From Pedobacter zeae (GTDB lineage Bacteria > Bacteroidota > Bacteroidia > Sphingobacteriales > Sphingobacteriaceae): a stretch of DNA of 64,000 nucleotides. The DNA lies in NCBI RefSeq assembly GCF_014196715.1, contig NZ_JACIEF010000005.1:62001-126000 (forward strand), in the 5' to 3' direction. How positions within the stretch are numbered: the first letter of the stretch is position 1; every line of letters starts with the position of its first letter. A model generated the notes under the pieces. That model was not told the origin of the DNA. It did not search any database and saw nothing but the letters and a program-made list of their open reading frames with translations. Of the stretch, positions 23,900 to 32,994 are shown in pieces. The translations under genes were made by a program, and so were the position numbers.

Positions 23900-26443
23900 A
23901 TGAAAAGAATATTTCAAGTTTTAATCCTACTAGTTTTAGCCGCTCCGGCCTTCGCTCAAGTACGTCCACAAGGTCAGGCTCCGGTAACCCCTTCTTTAAA
24001 GGTTGGTGGCTTAGATCTCGATTATTTTAGTCCAAAAGAATATATCATTGGGGGTACCACAGTAACCGGCACCCAGTACCTGGATAAGGAAGTGTTAATC
24101 ACCTTATCTAAGCTAAATAAAGGCGATAAAATCGTTCTGCCTGGCGAGGCCACTTCTGATGCGATTAAAACACTTTGGGCCCAGGGATTATTTGATGATG
24201 TTAAACTTAATATCGAAAAATTTGTTCAGGATTCTGTTTATTTTGAAATTGAAGTAGTTGAGCGCCCCCGTTTAAGCTCAATCGACCTAAAAGGTATCCG
24301 TAAATCTGAAAGAACTGCAATTCAGGAAAAATTAAATGATAAAACCGGTAAAATCGTAAACGATAACCTCTACAATACCACCTCGGCTATAGTTAAAAAA
24401 TACTTGTTGGATAAAGGTTTTTTCTTTACCAAGATCGATTACAATACGCGTAAAGACCCAAATGCAGAGAACAGCGTAGTATTGGAAGCAAATATTGATA
24501 AAGGTCACCGTGTTAAAGTACGGCATATCGATTTTACCGGGAACAAAGATTTTAAATCGGCCAAACTTAGAAAATACCTTAAAAACCCTAAGCAATTTGC
24601 CTGGTGGCGCTTTTGGGGATCCGGAAAATTCTCAAAAGAGAAATACGAAGAGAACAAGGTAAAAATGATTGCCAAAATGCATGAGAAAGGCTATCGTGAT
24701 GCCGAATTACTAAAAGATACCATTTACCAATATAACGATAAAAAGGTTAATATTAGAATGGACCTTTACGAAGGTAAAAAGTATTATTTTGGTAATATTA
24801 CCTGGGCTGGTAATGCCATTTATCCGGATAGCATATTACAAAAAGTATTGACCATCGAAAAAGGGGATGTTTTTAGCGAGGAGAAATTAAATAAAAAATT
24901 AAACGGTGGTGGCGAAAACGGTGGCGACATCAACAGTATGTATACTGATAACGGATACTTAACTTTTAATATCGATCCGGTACAGACCAAAATTTATGGA
25001 GACACGGTTGATGTGGAATTACGGATGTATGAAGGGCCACAATATACCAACAACCGTATCACCTTAAAAGGAAATACCATCACAAACGATAAAGTGGTGT
25101 TGCGTGAGATCCGTACCAAACCGGGACAAAAATTTAACAAAAGTGATTTAATCCGTACCATCCGTGAAATTGGTCAATTAGGAAACTTCGACGAATCTAA
25201 AACAGTTCCGACACCCCGCCCTAATCCGGCAGATGGTACGGTAGATATCGAATATGCAGTAGAAGAAAAACCATCAGATCAGATCGAATTATCGGGTGGT
25301 TTTGGCGGTGGCCGTATTATCGGAACCCTGGGTTTAACCTTCAATAACTTCTCGTTGCGTAACCTGTTCAATTTAAAAGCATACAAGCCATTACCAAAAG
25401 GAGATGGACAGAAATTAAGTTTGCGTGGACAAACCAACGGTAAATATTACCAATCGTACAGTTTCTCGTTCTCTCAACCTTGGTTTGGTGGCGAGAAACC
25501 GGTAAGTTTTGGGGTAAGTGCATTCACCTCTTTACAATCTAACGGTTTAAGCAGCGGCGATGCCCAGTTTCAGAAAATCCGTTTAAATGGTGTAACCGTT
25601 AGTTTAGGCAGAAGGTTAAACTGGCCGGATAACTACTTCCAGTTATCGCACGCAATTAGCTTGCAACAGTATATCCTGAATAACTATACAGGATATTTAT
25701 TTAGCACCGGTACTTCTTATAACCTGAGTTTATCGCAAGAGATTAGCCGCGATTCAAGAGATTCGCCAATTTTCCCTAAATCCGGATCGTTTATACGTTT
25801 CACTATTCAGGCTACACCACCATTTTCACTGTTTAACAAAGTGAATTATGCAACGGCGCCTGATAAAGAAAAATATCGTTTTACCGAATATCATAAATGG
25901 AAATTCGATTCGCAATGGTACCAGCGTGTGGTAGGGAATTTAGTCGTTAAAGCGCAGGCACAATTTGGTTTCTTGGGCTCATACAACAAGGCAGTGGGGC
26001 AATCCGCATTCGAGCGTTTTAAATTGGGTGGCGACGGGATGCAGGGCTTCGATTTTTTACAGGGGTCTGAGCTGATCGCGATGCGTGGTTATGCAAATAA
26101 TACGGTGATACCAAATGGTTCTGATCCGAGAATTGCACAACAATCGGGTAGCCCAATTTATACCAAATATGTGCTCGAGGCACGTTATCCGGTAATTGCG
26201 AGCCAGCAGGCAACAGCATTTGTTTTGGCCTTTGCCGAGGCAGGTAACACCTGGAACAGGTTTGGCGATTTTAATCCTTTTAACGTGCGGAGATCAGTTG
26301 GTGTTGGTGCACGTATCTTCTTGCCGATCTTCGGTTTATTGGGTATCGATTACGGACATGCATTCGATAGAATTCCGGGAGTTGCAGATGGAGGTAAACA
26401 AAACTTTACTTTCAGTATCGCACAACAATTAGGTGGATTTTAA
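23900..26443 (+). CDS. bamA: Outer membrane assembly factor BamA
   Basis: This 847-residue outer-membrane protein is the core of the machinery that folds beta-barrel proteins. After a signal peptide (L-V-L-A-A-P-A-F-A-Q), a string of POTRA domains runs to about residue 455, and the 16-strand barrel follows to a C-terminal aromatic-type ending (A-Q-Q-L-G-G-F). The lid-loop motif is seen as M-R-G-Y near residue 730, equivalent to V-R-G-F/Y. The ATG at 23900 is chosen because it begins the signal peptide; the upstream TTG at 23873 adds nine unlikely residues. Two Skp-type chaperone genes follow, so the cluster is an outer-membrane biogenesis unit. Confidence 0.95.
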   Translation: MKRIFQVLILLVLAAPAFAQVRPQGQAPVTPSLKVGGLDLDYFSPKEYIIGGTTVTGTQYLDKEVLITLSKLNKGDKIVLPGEATSDAIKTLWAQGLFDDVKLNIEKFVQDSVYFEIEVVERPRLSSIDLKGIRKSERTAIQEKLNDKTGKIVNDNLYNTTSAIVKKYLLDKGFFFTKIDYNTRKDPNAENSVVLEANIDKGHRVKVRHIDFTGNKDFKSAKLRKYLKNPKQFAWWRFWGSGKFSKEKYEENKVKMIAKMHEKGYRDAELLKDTIYQYNDKKVNIRMDLYEGKKYYFGNITWAGNAIYPDSILQKVLTIEKGDVFSEEKLNKKLNGGGENGGDINSMYTDNGYLTFNIDPVQTKIYGDTVDVELRMYEGPQYTNNRITLKGNTITNDKVVLREIRTKPGQKFNKSDLIRTIREIGQLGNFDESKTVPTPRPNPADGTVDIEYAVEEKPSDQIELSGGFGGGRIIGTLGLTFNNFSLRNLFNLKAYKPLPKGDGQKLSLRGQTNGKYYQSYSFSFSQPWFGGEKPVSFGVSAFTSLQSNGLSSGDAQFQKIRLNGVTVSLGRRLNWPDNYFQLSHAISLQQYILNNYTGYLFSTGTSYNLSLSQEISRDSRDSPIFPKSGSFIRFTIQATPPFSLFNKVNYATAPDKEKYRFTEYHKWKFDSQWYQRVVGNLVVKAQAQFGFLGSYNKAVGQSAFERFKLGGDGMQGFDFLQGSELIAMRGYANNTVIPNGSDPRIAQQSGSPIYTKYVLEARYPVIASQQATAFVLAFAEAGNTWNRFGDFNPFNVRRSVGVGARIFLPIFGLLGIDYGHAFDRIPGVADGGKQNFTFSIAQQLGGF

Positions 26444-26625
26444 TTGATAAAGAACAAAAAAATAAGTAATTATGCAATAAATCATTGCAAGTGGAGTTTA
26501 AAAAAAGCTTAGGTTATTAATATATCAGTTAACACACACAAAAATGAAACCATCAGATTTTGCTTACTTGGAAATAAACAAGATAAAATCATGATTGCTT
26601 CATCACTTTAAAACAATTATACAGG

Positions 26626-27156
26626 ATGAAAAAATATCTTTTTATCGCATTCCTACTTTGCACATCTTTCGGTGCCTTTGCGCAGAAATTTGCTTATGTA
26701 GACACGGAGTATATCTTAAAACATTTACCAGAATATAAATCGGCATTAAGTCAGTTAGATGTGGCTTCAAAACAATGGCAACAGCAGGTTGATCAGAATT
26801 TTTCTGAAATAGACCGGATGTACAAAGCGTATCAGGCTGATCAGGTTTTATTAACAGATGATATGCGCAAACGCCGTGAAAATGAAATTATTGAAAAAGA
26901 AAAACAGGCAAAAGAATTTCAGCGGTCTAAATTTGGTCCCGATGGAGATCTTTTCCAAAGCAGGGTAAAATTAATTAAACCGATTCAGGATAAAGTAGCC
27001 GAGGCTATTAAACAGATTGCAAAATCTAAATACCTAGACTTCATTTTCGACAAGAGCAGTGAAGCAACGATGATGATTTATGCAAGCAGCAGTTACGATG
27101 TTAGTAATGATGTTATTGTAAAATTAGGTTATAAACCAGGGACAGTAAATAATTAG
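26626..27156 (+). CDS. OmpH/Skp family periplasmic chaperone (first copy)
   Basis: This 176-residue protein has a signal peptide ending F-G-A-F-A-Q-K near residue 20 and then the Skp layout: a short beta segment F-A-Y-V-D-T-E-Y-I, a long coiled-coil tentacle (about residues 45-110, with R-K-R-R-E-N-E-I-I-E-K-E-K) and a return helix leading to Y-L-D-F-I-F-D-K. Skp carries unfolded outer-membrane proteins to BamA. It lies between bamA and a paralogue, as is usual in Bacteroidota. The 182-base gap in front contains only a 16-codon frame that I do not accept as a gene. Confidence 0.9.
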   Translation: MKKYLFIAFLLCTSFGAFAQKFAYVDTEYILKHLPEYKSALSQLDVASKQWQQQVDQNFSEIDRMYKAYQADQVLLTDDMRKRRENEIIEKEKQAKEFQRSKFGPDGDLFQSRVKLIKPIQDKVAEAIKQIAKSKYLDFIFDKSSEATMMIYASSSYDVSNDVIVKLGYKPGTVNN

Positions 27157-27218
27157 TATATTCGTCACTCATTTTAGAAAAAACAAACGAAAAAAATAAA
27201 AAAAAGTAAAATAGAAAG

Positions 27219-27797
27219 ATGAGAAAGTTAATTAACGTATTCTTTGTAGCAGCAGGGTTATTGTTTACAGCGAATATGGCAAGTGCACAACAAAAATTGG
27301 GTCACATTAATTCTGAAGAGGTATTCGCAAACTTACCAGAGGCTAAAACAGCTCAAACTACTTTAGAAACCTTAGGTAAACAAAAGCAGGCTGATATTGA
27401 TGCAATGATCAAAGAATATCAAACCAAAATGGCCGCTGCAGAAGCCAAGCAAAAAACGTTAAGCGAGGCAAACAAAGAAACAGTGGGTAAAGAATTGCAG
27501 GCTGCGGGCCAGGAATTACAGGATTTAGAAAAACGCATTACAGATGCACGTACAAAAGCTTCACAAGATATAGGTACTAAGCAAGGCGAATTGTTCCAGC
27601 CAATCCAGGCTAAAGTGGCCAATGCAATTTCGGCTATCGCTAAAGAAAAAGGTTTAGCTTACGTTTTCGATATTGCAAACGGACAAGGTGGTAACAACTT
27701 AGTTTTTTGGGATGGCGGTGACGACATTACGGCAGCAGTTAAAACCAAATTAGGTATTTCAGCAACTACGGCAAAACCAGCTGCACCTAAAAAGTAA
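27219..27797 (+). CDS. OmpH/Skp family periplasmic chaperone (second copy)
   Basis: This 192-residue paralogue of the preceding gene has a signal peptide ending N-M-A-S-A-Q-Q and the Skp core beginning K-L-G-H-I-N-S-E-E-V. The tentacle region at about residues 50-115 is Ala-, Lys- and Gln-rich. An alanine-, lysine- and proline-rich tail (T-T-A-K-P-A-A-P-K-K) extends beyond the usual end. It is probably co-transcribed with the first copy and is followed by a terminator at 27848-27882. The two copies may differ in clients; the sequence does not say. Confidence 0.92.
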   Translation: MRKLINVFFVAAGLLFTANMASAQQKLGHINSEEVFANLPEAKTAQTTLETLGKQKQADIDAMIKEYQTKMAAAEAKQKTLSEANKETVGKELQAAGQELQDLEKRITDARTKASQDIGTKQGELFQPIQAKVANAISAIAKEKGLAYVFDIANGQGGNNLVFWDGGDDITAAVKTKLGISATTAKPAAPKK

Positions 27798-27800
27798 TCT

Positions 27801-27830
27801 TGAGTCAGGAGTTCGGAGTCAAAAGTCTCC
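27801..27830. repeat. Intergenic word repeat (GAGTCAGGAGTTCGGAGTC type)
   Basis: GAGTCAGGAGTTCGGAGTC followed by AAAAGTCTCC lies just after the second ompH stop, before its terminator. It belongs to the AGTCCG/GACTCC word family of 16542-16730 and 41711-41762. Confidence 0.55.
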
Positions 27831-27847
27831 TTTCCAGTTCAAAATAT

Positions 27848-27882
27848 AAAGCGGAATTAAGTTTAACTTGGTTCCGCTTTTT
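27848..27882 (+). terminator. Rho-independent terminator after ompH pair
   Basis: AAAGCGGAA (27848-27856) pairs with TTCCGCTTT (27872-27880), with a 15-base loop and a T-run. It closes the bamA/ompH unit. Confidence 0.75.
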
Positions 27883-27902
27883 GGTTTAAGAGAAGTTTTA
27901 TT

Positions 27903-28010
27903 GTTGTAAAGTTTAAACGTTGGAAGGTTCTGTTCGGGGCTTTAAAACATTCCAGCGTTCCAATATTTCAACCTTCAAACATTTCAACTAACTTTACAAC
28001 TTTCCAACAT
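27903..28010. repeat. Word repeat with inverted ends before murI
   Basis: GTTGTAAAGTT (27903-27913) and AACTTTACAAC (27990-28000) are perfect inverted ends. Between and around them are repeated words (GTTCCAA, TTTCAACCTTC, ACATTTCAAC, CTTTCCAAC) and their complement TTGGAAGGTT. The element runs to 9 bases before the murI ATG. Confidence 0.65.
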
Positions 28011-28018
28011 CAAAAGGC

Positions 28019-28837
28019 ATGCAAAACTCTTCGCCCATAGGTATTTTCGATTCGGGTTACGGTGGTTTAACGGTTTTCCGTTCTATTGTAAATAAATTGC
28101 CAGATTATAATTATATCTATCTGGGCGATAATGCCCGCTCACCCTATGGCGATCATTCTTTCGATACCATTTATAAATATACGCTGGAATGTGTAGAATG
28201 GCTTTTTGCAAAAGGATGCCAACTGGTAATCCTGGCCTGTAATACCGCTTCTGCGAAAGCACTGAGAACCATTCAGCAAAAAGATTTACCAGTTAAATAT
28301 CCTGGCAGAAGGGTGCTGGGGGTAATAAGGCCTACAGCAGAAGTAATTGATACCTATACCCAAACCAAACAGGTTGGTGTAATGGGGACAAGGGGAACGG
28401 TTAACTCACAATCGTACCTGTTGGAAATCAATAAATTTTTCCCCGATATACAAGTTTATCAGCAAAGCTGCCCGATGTGGGTACCGCTTATTGAAAACAA
28501 CGAGCATTTAGAGCCAGGAGCAGATTTCTTTATTAAAGAATACTGTGATCAGCTGTTGCACCAGTCGGCCGGTATAGATTGCGTATTGCTGGCCTGTACG
28601 CACTACCCTTTATTAATGCCCAAACTAAAGAAAGTTTTTCCGGATCACATCACGGTTTTAACACAGGGCGAGATCGTAGCCAACAGTTTGGTCGATTATT
28701 TAGCAAGGCATCCTGAAATCGAAGAAAAATTGGCTAAAAATGGCGAAAGGTATTTTTACACGAGTGGCGATCCGGCTGCATTCGATGAGCATGCTTCTAT
28801 CTTTTTCGGTGAGGCATTGGAATCGGGTAAGATGTAA
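28019..28837 (+). CDS. murI: Glutamate racemase
   Basis: This 272-residue cytosolic enzyme makes D-glutamate for peptidoglycan. The substrate-binding G-I-F-D-S-G-Y-G-G start (D11, S12) and both catalytic cysteines are visible: Cys74 in A-C-N-T-A-S-A and Cys193 in A-C-T-H-Y-P. Length is normal. It ends the envelope gene run. The gap before it is the word repeat at 27903-28010, which must carry its promoter if it has one; TAACTTTA near 27988 is only a near match to TAnnTTTG. Confidence 0.95.
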   Translation: MQNSSPIGIFDSGYGGLTVFRSIVNKLPDYNYIYLGDNARSPYGDHSFDTIYKYTLECVEWLFAKGCQLVILACNTASAKALRTIQQKDLPVKYPGRRVLGVIRPTAEVIDTYTQTKQVGVMGTRGTVNSQSYLLEINKFFPDIQVYQQSCPMWVPLIENNEHLEPGADFFIKEYCDQLLHQSAGIDCVLLACTHYPLLMPKLKKVFPDHITVLTQGEIVANSLVDYLARHPEIEEKLAKNGERYFYTSGDPAAFDEHASIFFGEALESGKM

Positions 28838-28924
28838 TTTTGTAGCTCATTGAGAATTGATCATTAGTCATTTGGTTACGGGTTATTATTATGAATAAAC
28901 TGTAAACTGCCCACTCCTAACTAC

Positions 28925-30064
28925 CTACTGCGGTAACTGTTCAACCCTCACCAATACCGTTGGCGATGATAAGGCATCTAAAAAGGCAACAACAGCGTCT
29001 TTTTCTGCTTTGCTTAGCTTCAAACCCTTCAATAACTTGTCATTTTTAGGCAAAAGCGGATCGTTTACCTGCTCGGGCTTTACCCGCTGTACAGGCATGC
29101 CCACATTGTACATGTTCATTACGCCGTCCATATCCGGAAATAAACCATTGTGAAACCAGGGAGCGGTTTTCATCACATTTCTTAAACCTGGGGTTTTAAA
29201 CTTGCCCACATCTTCAGCCTTTTTGGTTACGTTGTATAAGCCTAAATCTTCATATTTACGGCCATAATAAGTTAAACCATCGTTGTGGAACTCGTTATCG
29301 GTAAAAAACGGACCATTGTGGCAATTGATACAACGCGCTTTGGTGCGGAACAAATGCAAACCCACCAACTGCTGATCGGTCAACGCTTTTTTATCTTTTC
29401 CTAAAAAACGATCAAAAGGCGTTCTGCGGCTTACAATACTGCGTTGAAAAGTAGCTAAACTTTCAAAAATTCTTTTATTGGTAATTTTATCCGAGCCAAA
29501 TGCGGCTGTAAAGTAAGGTTGGTAACCTTTAATCTTGCTTAGTTTTTTAGGTAAAACTTTCATGTCCTGGTGCATTTCGTTATGCGCGGCCACCGGACTA
29601 CCAGCTTGTTCTTCGAGGCTATTGGCCCGGCCATCCCAAAACAGGCGCTTGTAAAACCAAACATTTTCCAAAGATGGGGCATTGCGGATATTGGCCAAAT
29701 GATCATGACCAATGGAAACCTGGCGGCCATCGGTCCAGTGCAAATCTGGAGCATGGCAGCTCGAGCACGAAATCTGGTTAGAGCCTGATAAACGCGGATC
29801 GAAAAATAAAATCTTACCCAACTCAACCACCTTTTTAACTGAATCATTTTTTAAATCAACCGGAGCGGGAGGGAGCTCTCCCAGTTCCTGAAATACAGCT
29901 CCCGGATCTACCGTTGGTTTCGGCCACTGGCTGGTAGGTTTCGAATAAACTTTGCGCAAACTGTCAATACTCAACTCATCATCATCGTTAAAATTGGCCG
30001 ATTGAAATGAAAATAAGATTAATCCGGTGAATGCAAGAGCAAGAAGGGCAAAAAATTTATTCAT
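28925..30064 (-). CDS. Di-haem cytochrome c peroxidase (MauG/CcpA family)
   Basis: This 379-residue periplasmic protein has an N-terminal membrane-targeting signal (residues 5-20) and two c-type haem sites, C100-S-S-C103-H104 and C245-I-N-C248-H249. The F-W-D-G-R-A-N-S-L-E-E-Q-A segment near 142-154 and the R-N-A-P-S-L-x-N-V segment near 127-135 are family signatures. His305 in A-P-W-F-H-N-G is a likely distal ligand of the second haem. The family either reduces hydrogen peroxide or, in MauG- and MbnH-like members, oxidises partner proteins. It is the last gene of a four-gene unit, 3 bases after the DUF6850-type barrel gene, which favours a specialised partner over general peroxide defence; that is inference. 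Confidence 0.9.
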   Translation of the reverse strand: MNKFFALLALAFTGLILFSFQSANFNDDDELSIDSLRKVYSKPTSQWPKPTVDPGAVFQELGELPPAPVDLKNDSVKKVVELGKILFFDPRLSGSNQISCSSCHAPDLHWTDGRQVSIGHDHLANIRNAPSLENVWFYKRLFWDGRANSLEEQAGSPVAAHNEMHQDMKVLPKKLSKIKGYQPYFTAAFGSDKITNKRIFESLATFQRSIVSRRTPFDRFLGKDKKALTDQQLVGLHLFRTKARCINCHNGPFFTDNEFHNDGLTYYGRKYEDLGLYNVTKKAEDVGKFKTPGLRNVMKTAPWFHNGLFPDMDGVMNMYNVGMPVQRVKPEQVNDPLLPKNDKLLKGLKLSKAEKDAVVAFLDALSSPTVLVRVEQLPQ

Positions 30065-30067
30065 GGG

Positions 30068-31624
30068 TTAAAAATACAGGTTTAAGCTAATATTGGAAGA
30101 AAAACGGTCTTTACCGGGGGCACTTGTCAATGTTCTGCCAAAATCTTTTAGATCTTCCCTTCGCCAGTAAGTAAGGGCAACTTTGATACCAGCCTGAACT
30201 TGTTTAAACATCGGGATGCTATAATCACCGGTCAGGTTAGCGCCAAATTTTGAGGTGGTGTGGTAAGCATAGTCGTAGTAAATTACATTTCTGGTAAATA
30301 CACCTTCATTAGCCAATAATACATTAAAATCAGAATCAAGATATTGATTATATAAGCCGGTTAAACTGAAGCCCCAATTATGGTTATTTTTATTCTGGCG
30401 GTTTATACCATAACTAAGCGAGTAATTTAACTGGTTGAATCTGATATCATTTCCGGCAATACCGTCTTGCTTACGTTCTCCGTATTTACTTAAGCCTAAG
30501 CCAAAATTATGGGTGATTTGATTATTAATTAACGAGAAAAGGCCTCTGGCTGCGATAGTATTGTCTTTATACAGATAACTATTGGCCAGATAAACATGTA
30601 AATAGTTATGGCCGTTATTTCTGTAATAGGATAAATCTGCGCTAAATTTGTTATTCCTTCCTTTTTTCAACCAATACAGCCGGTACTTTTCGTTAATTAA
30701 GTTGAAACTGATGTATTTTGTAATTCCTGATGAAGTTCGATAATCAAATTTCTGCTTTTCTTTTGATGTTTGGAATGTGAAATTGAAGCTTCCCATTGTT
30801 TCATTATCAAAAGTTAAATAGGCATCGAGTCCATCTCTTGTTTGGTTATTCTGAAAGGTCCTTCTTTCATTATATTCTTCTCCCTCCCCATAACCATTTA
30901 TCAAATAATTGGTAAACTCGGGGATTACTTTGCCTTGAGAGAGGCTGTTATTTTTATAGGCAACATTTACTTTTTCTAAGCCATAACCATACCTGTAAGC
31001 CGCTCCTATGGTTAATTCTTTGGCAATATTATAACCAATTGATGCAACCAGATTTAATTGATAATCGCTAATTTCTCCGCGCGGATCGTTAGTAGAATAA
31101 TGGTTGCCTATCCTGTAATCTGCACCTAAGCCGACAGGTAAATTATCGTTTAGTAAATTTTTACTGGCTAAAGCCTTTAGGTTGTAAACTGTTCTTTGAT
31201 AATTAAGATTTTTAACTGAACCAAAATAGTATGGATTTACCAGGTTGTTTCGGGTTTGATGTGAAAATGAGGTACTATCTTCTACCGATCTGTTATATGA
31301 AAACAAACCCCATAATGTGACAGATTTGAGCTGCGAAATTCCTTCTGTACTCAAAGCTGTTGTGTTAATCTGTGTTGCATCCTGGGCTTTCATCAGATGC
31401 CCCTTCTCGAAAATTTGATTAATCTTTAAGCTGTTAAAAGTTAGAGGCATTAACTTTTTAATAAAAAAAGGACTTGTTTTTGCAAAGTCATAGGCGCTAA
31501 ATTGAGCTGAATCTGCAGAAAACCGTTTGTTATTTGTTGCTGTATTTGAAGCATCATTCACCTGAGCTGATGCCGTAAATGCAGTGCCGAAAATTAAAAT
31601 TGTATATAAAATATTATGCTTCAT
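30068..31624 (-). CDS. DUF6850-type outer membrane beta-barrel protein
   Basis: This 518-residue protein starts with a signal peptide (L-Y-T-I-L-I-F-G-T-A-F-T-A-S-A-Q, cleavage near residue 21) and continues as a string of amphipathic strands rich in Asn and Tyr, ending in S-N-I-S-L-N-L-Y-F with the C-terminal Phe expected of a barrel inserted by BamA. The ATG at 31624 begins the signal peptide; the frame is open further upstream but overlaps the next gene. It resembles the DUF6850 family found beside DUF4876 lipoproteins and TonB receptors. No enzymatic motif is visible. It lies between the lipoprotein and the di-haem protein in one transcript. Confidence 0.75.
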   Translation of the reverse strand: MKHNILYTILIFGTAFTASAQVNDASNTATNNKRFSADSAQFSAYDFAKTSPFFIKKLMPLTFNSLKINQIFEKGHLMKAQDATQINTTALSTEGISQLKSVTLWGLFSYNRSVEDSTSFSHQTRNNLVNPYYFGSVKNLNYQRTVYNLKALASKNLLNDNLPVGLGADYRIGNHYSTNDPRGEISDYQLNLVASIGYNIAKELTIGAAYRYGYGLEKVNVAYKNNSLSQGKVIPEFTNYLINGYGEGEEYNERRTFQNNQTRDGLDAYLTFDNETMGSFNFTFQTSKEKQKFDYRTSSGITKYISFNLINEKYRLYWLKKGRNNKFSADLSYYRNNGHNYLHVYLANSYLYKDNTIAARGLFSLINNQITHNFGLGLSKYGERKQDGIAGNDIRFNQLNYSLSYGINRQNKNNHNWGFSLTGLYNQYLDSDFNVLLANEGVFTRNVIYYDYAYHTTSKFGANLTGDYSIPMFKQVQAGIKVALTYWRREDLKDFGRTLTSAPGKDRFSSNISLNLYF

Positions 31625-31658
31625 TTTTATGATGTGAAGTATTTTCGCCATGTAATAA

Positions 31659-32993
31659 TTATTTAAACCCCCTTGGATTGGCAAGTGGCAGGTAGTCAAA
31701 ATCTTCGGCTGAGTTATTGGTATCTTTTAAAATTATCCTTCCATTTACGATAGCTTCCGTTTTTCTGATTACTGATTGCGAAGAATATATCCCGTTGGGA
31801 ACATAGGTGTATAAGGCATCCAGGCTTGCAACAAGCTTTTTAGGTACTCGTGATGTCGCTACGTTGGTTTGAGTCTCCACCGCATCAATAATGAAAGAGC
31901 GTGGAATCTGATAATATTTATCAGCACTTGAACTTGGTGGAGCAATGGTTGGATATGGATATTTAGGTAAATCTTTGATAGGCGTTTTGCCATTATTTTT
32001 AAAAATTACATAGCCCATTCTGCCGCTGGTTTCTAAAATCAGATCAGTTCCATTGTAAGATAAGACGTCAATATTGGGTACTAAGGGGTTGTCTATATCG
32101 GAAGCGAGAGGGCGGGGTAGGAAAGGGGCATAATAGGCTTCAAAATCTGCGCCACTCAAATCAATTGTTAAAGATGGGTCGCGTGCAGTAATTACTTTCC
32201 CATCAGAACCGGTAAAGGGTGCTTTATGGTTTACGGCAGTTTGCGCCAATACAATACTTTTACCCGGTAACACCGGATATTGCTTTCCGGTTCCAGGGAT
32301 CATCAATAACGCCCTCATATAAACATAATCGTTATTGGCATCAATATCCGAAGGCATTCCCTGAGCTTTACTCCAATCATACTGGCTGTTCGTTTGTCTG
32401 TAAATGTTCACAGCAGTAAAGTTTTGGATGCCTAAAGCCTCGCCAATGTACAAACTATCGGCATACAATACAGAATCTGAGTTGTTGTAAATCTCAATAA
32501 ACTGATCTCTAAAACTAGCACCTGTTGTGGTATTAGACCCTGCAAAATAGATTTGCTTAATTACCCATGGGCCAGTAGGGCCAGCAATAAGTTTTAAATT
32601 AAGACTCTGGCCATTTTCAATAGTGATGATTCTTGCTTTTTCTGATGCATTAAAGACCACATTTTTAGTCACGCTTTCTCCGGTAAGTGCAGAATATTCA
32701 GCGGCTGATATTTCTACCGAAGCAGAAATATCATAGCTTCCTGGTGAGATAGAATCCAGCGAAAAAGTACCATCATCTTTAGCAGTATAAATGTTTTCCT
32801 TATTATTCTTGTTGTTCTTAAATGTAAGTTTAACTTTTGCAATGGGTAAAATCTTTGCAAGATCAGCAGAAGCATATGATGCGATAACTTTGAATTGTAC
32901 CGGATGAATTTCTGGTGTATCCCCCTGGTATTTTTTGCAAGCAGTGAATAGCAGCACAATTGCAGTTACTACAAATATTATTTTTTTCATCAT
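31659..32993 (-). CDS. DUF4876-type surface lipoprotein
   Basis: This 444-residue protein has a lipoprotein signal with lipobox L-F-T-A-C (lipidated Cys near residue 19) followed by K-K-Y. Residues about 40-130 look like a carboxypeptidase-regulatory-like or Ig-like beta domain (G-T-F-S-L-D-S-I-S-P-G-S-Y), and the segment F-I-E-I-Y-N-N-S-D-S-V-L-Y-A near 170 resembles a lamin-tail-like fold. The C-terminal 250 residues fit DUF4876. The ATG pair at 32993 and 32990 follows the TonB receptor stop by 1 base, so the genes are coupled. Such lipoproteins beside TonB receptors often capture ligand at the cell surface; the ligand here is unknown. Confidence 0.78.
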   Translation of the reverse strand: MMKKIIFVVTAIVLLFTACKKYQGDTPEIHPVQFKVIASYASADLAKILPIAKVKLTFKNNKNNKENIYTAKDDGTFSLDSISPGSYDISASVEISAAEYSALTGESVTKNVVFNASEKARIITIENGQSLNLKLIAGPTGPWVIKQIYFAGSNTTTGASFRDQFIEIYNNSDSVLYADSLYIGEALGIQNFTAVNIYRQTNSQYDWSKAQGMPSDIDANNDYVYMRALLMIPGTGKQYPVLPGKSIVLAQTAVNHKAPFTGSDGKVITARDPSLTIDLSGADFEAYYAPFLPRPLASDIDNPLVPNIDVLSYNGTDLILETSGRMGYVIFKNNGKTPIKDLPKYPYPTIAPPSSSADKYYQIPRSFIIDAVETQTNVATSRVPKKLVASLDALYTYVPNGIYSSQSVIRKTEAIVNGRIILKDTNNSAEDFDYLPLANPRGFK

Positions 32994-32994
32994 C

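Noticed and set aside
26544-26594. 16-codon frame upstream of the first ompH gene
   Set aside because: Too short and without ribosome-binding or amino-acid-run features of an attenuator leader.
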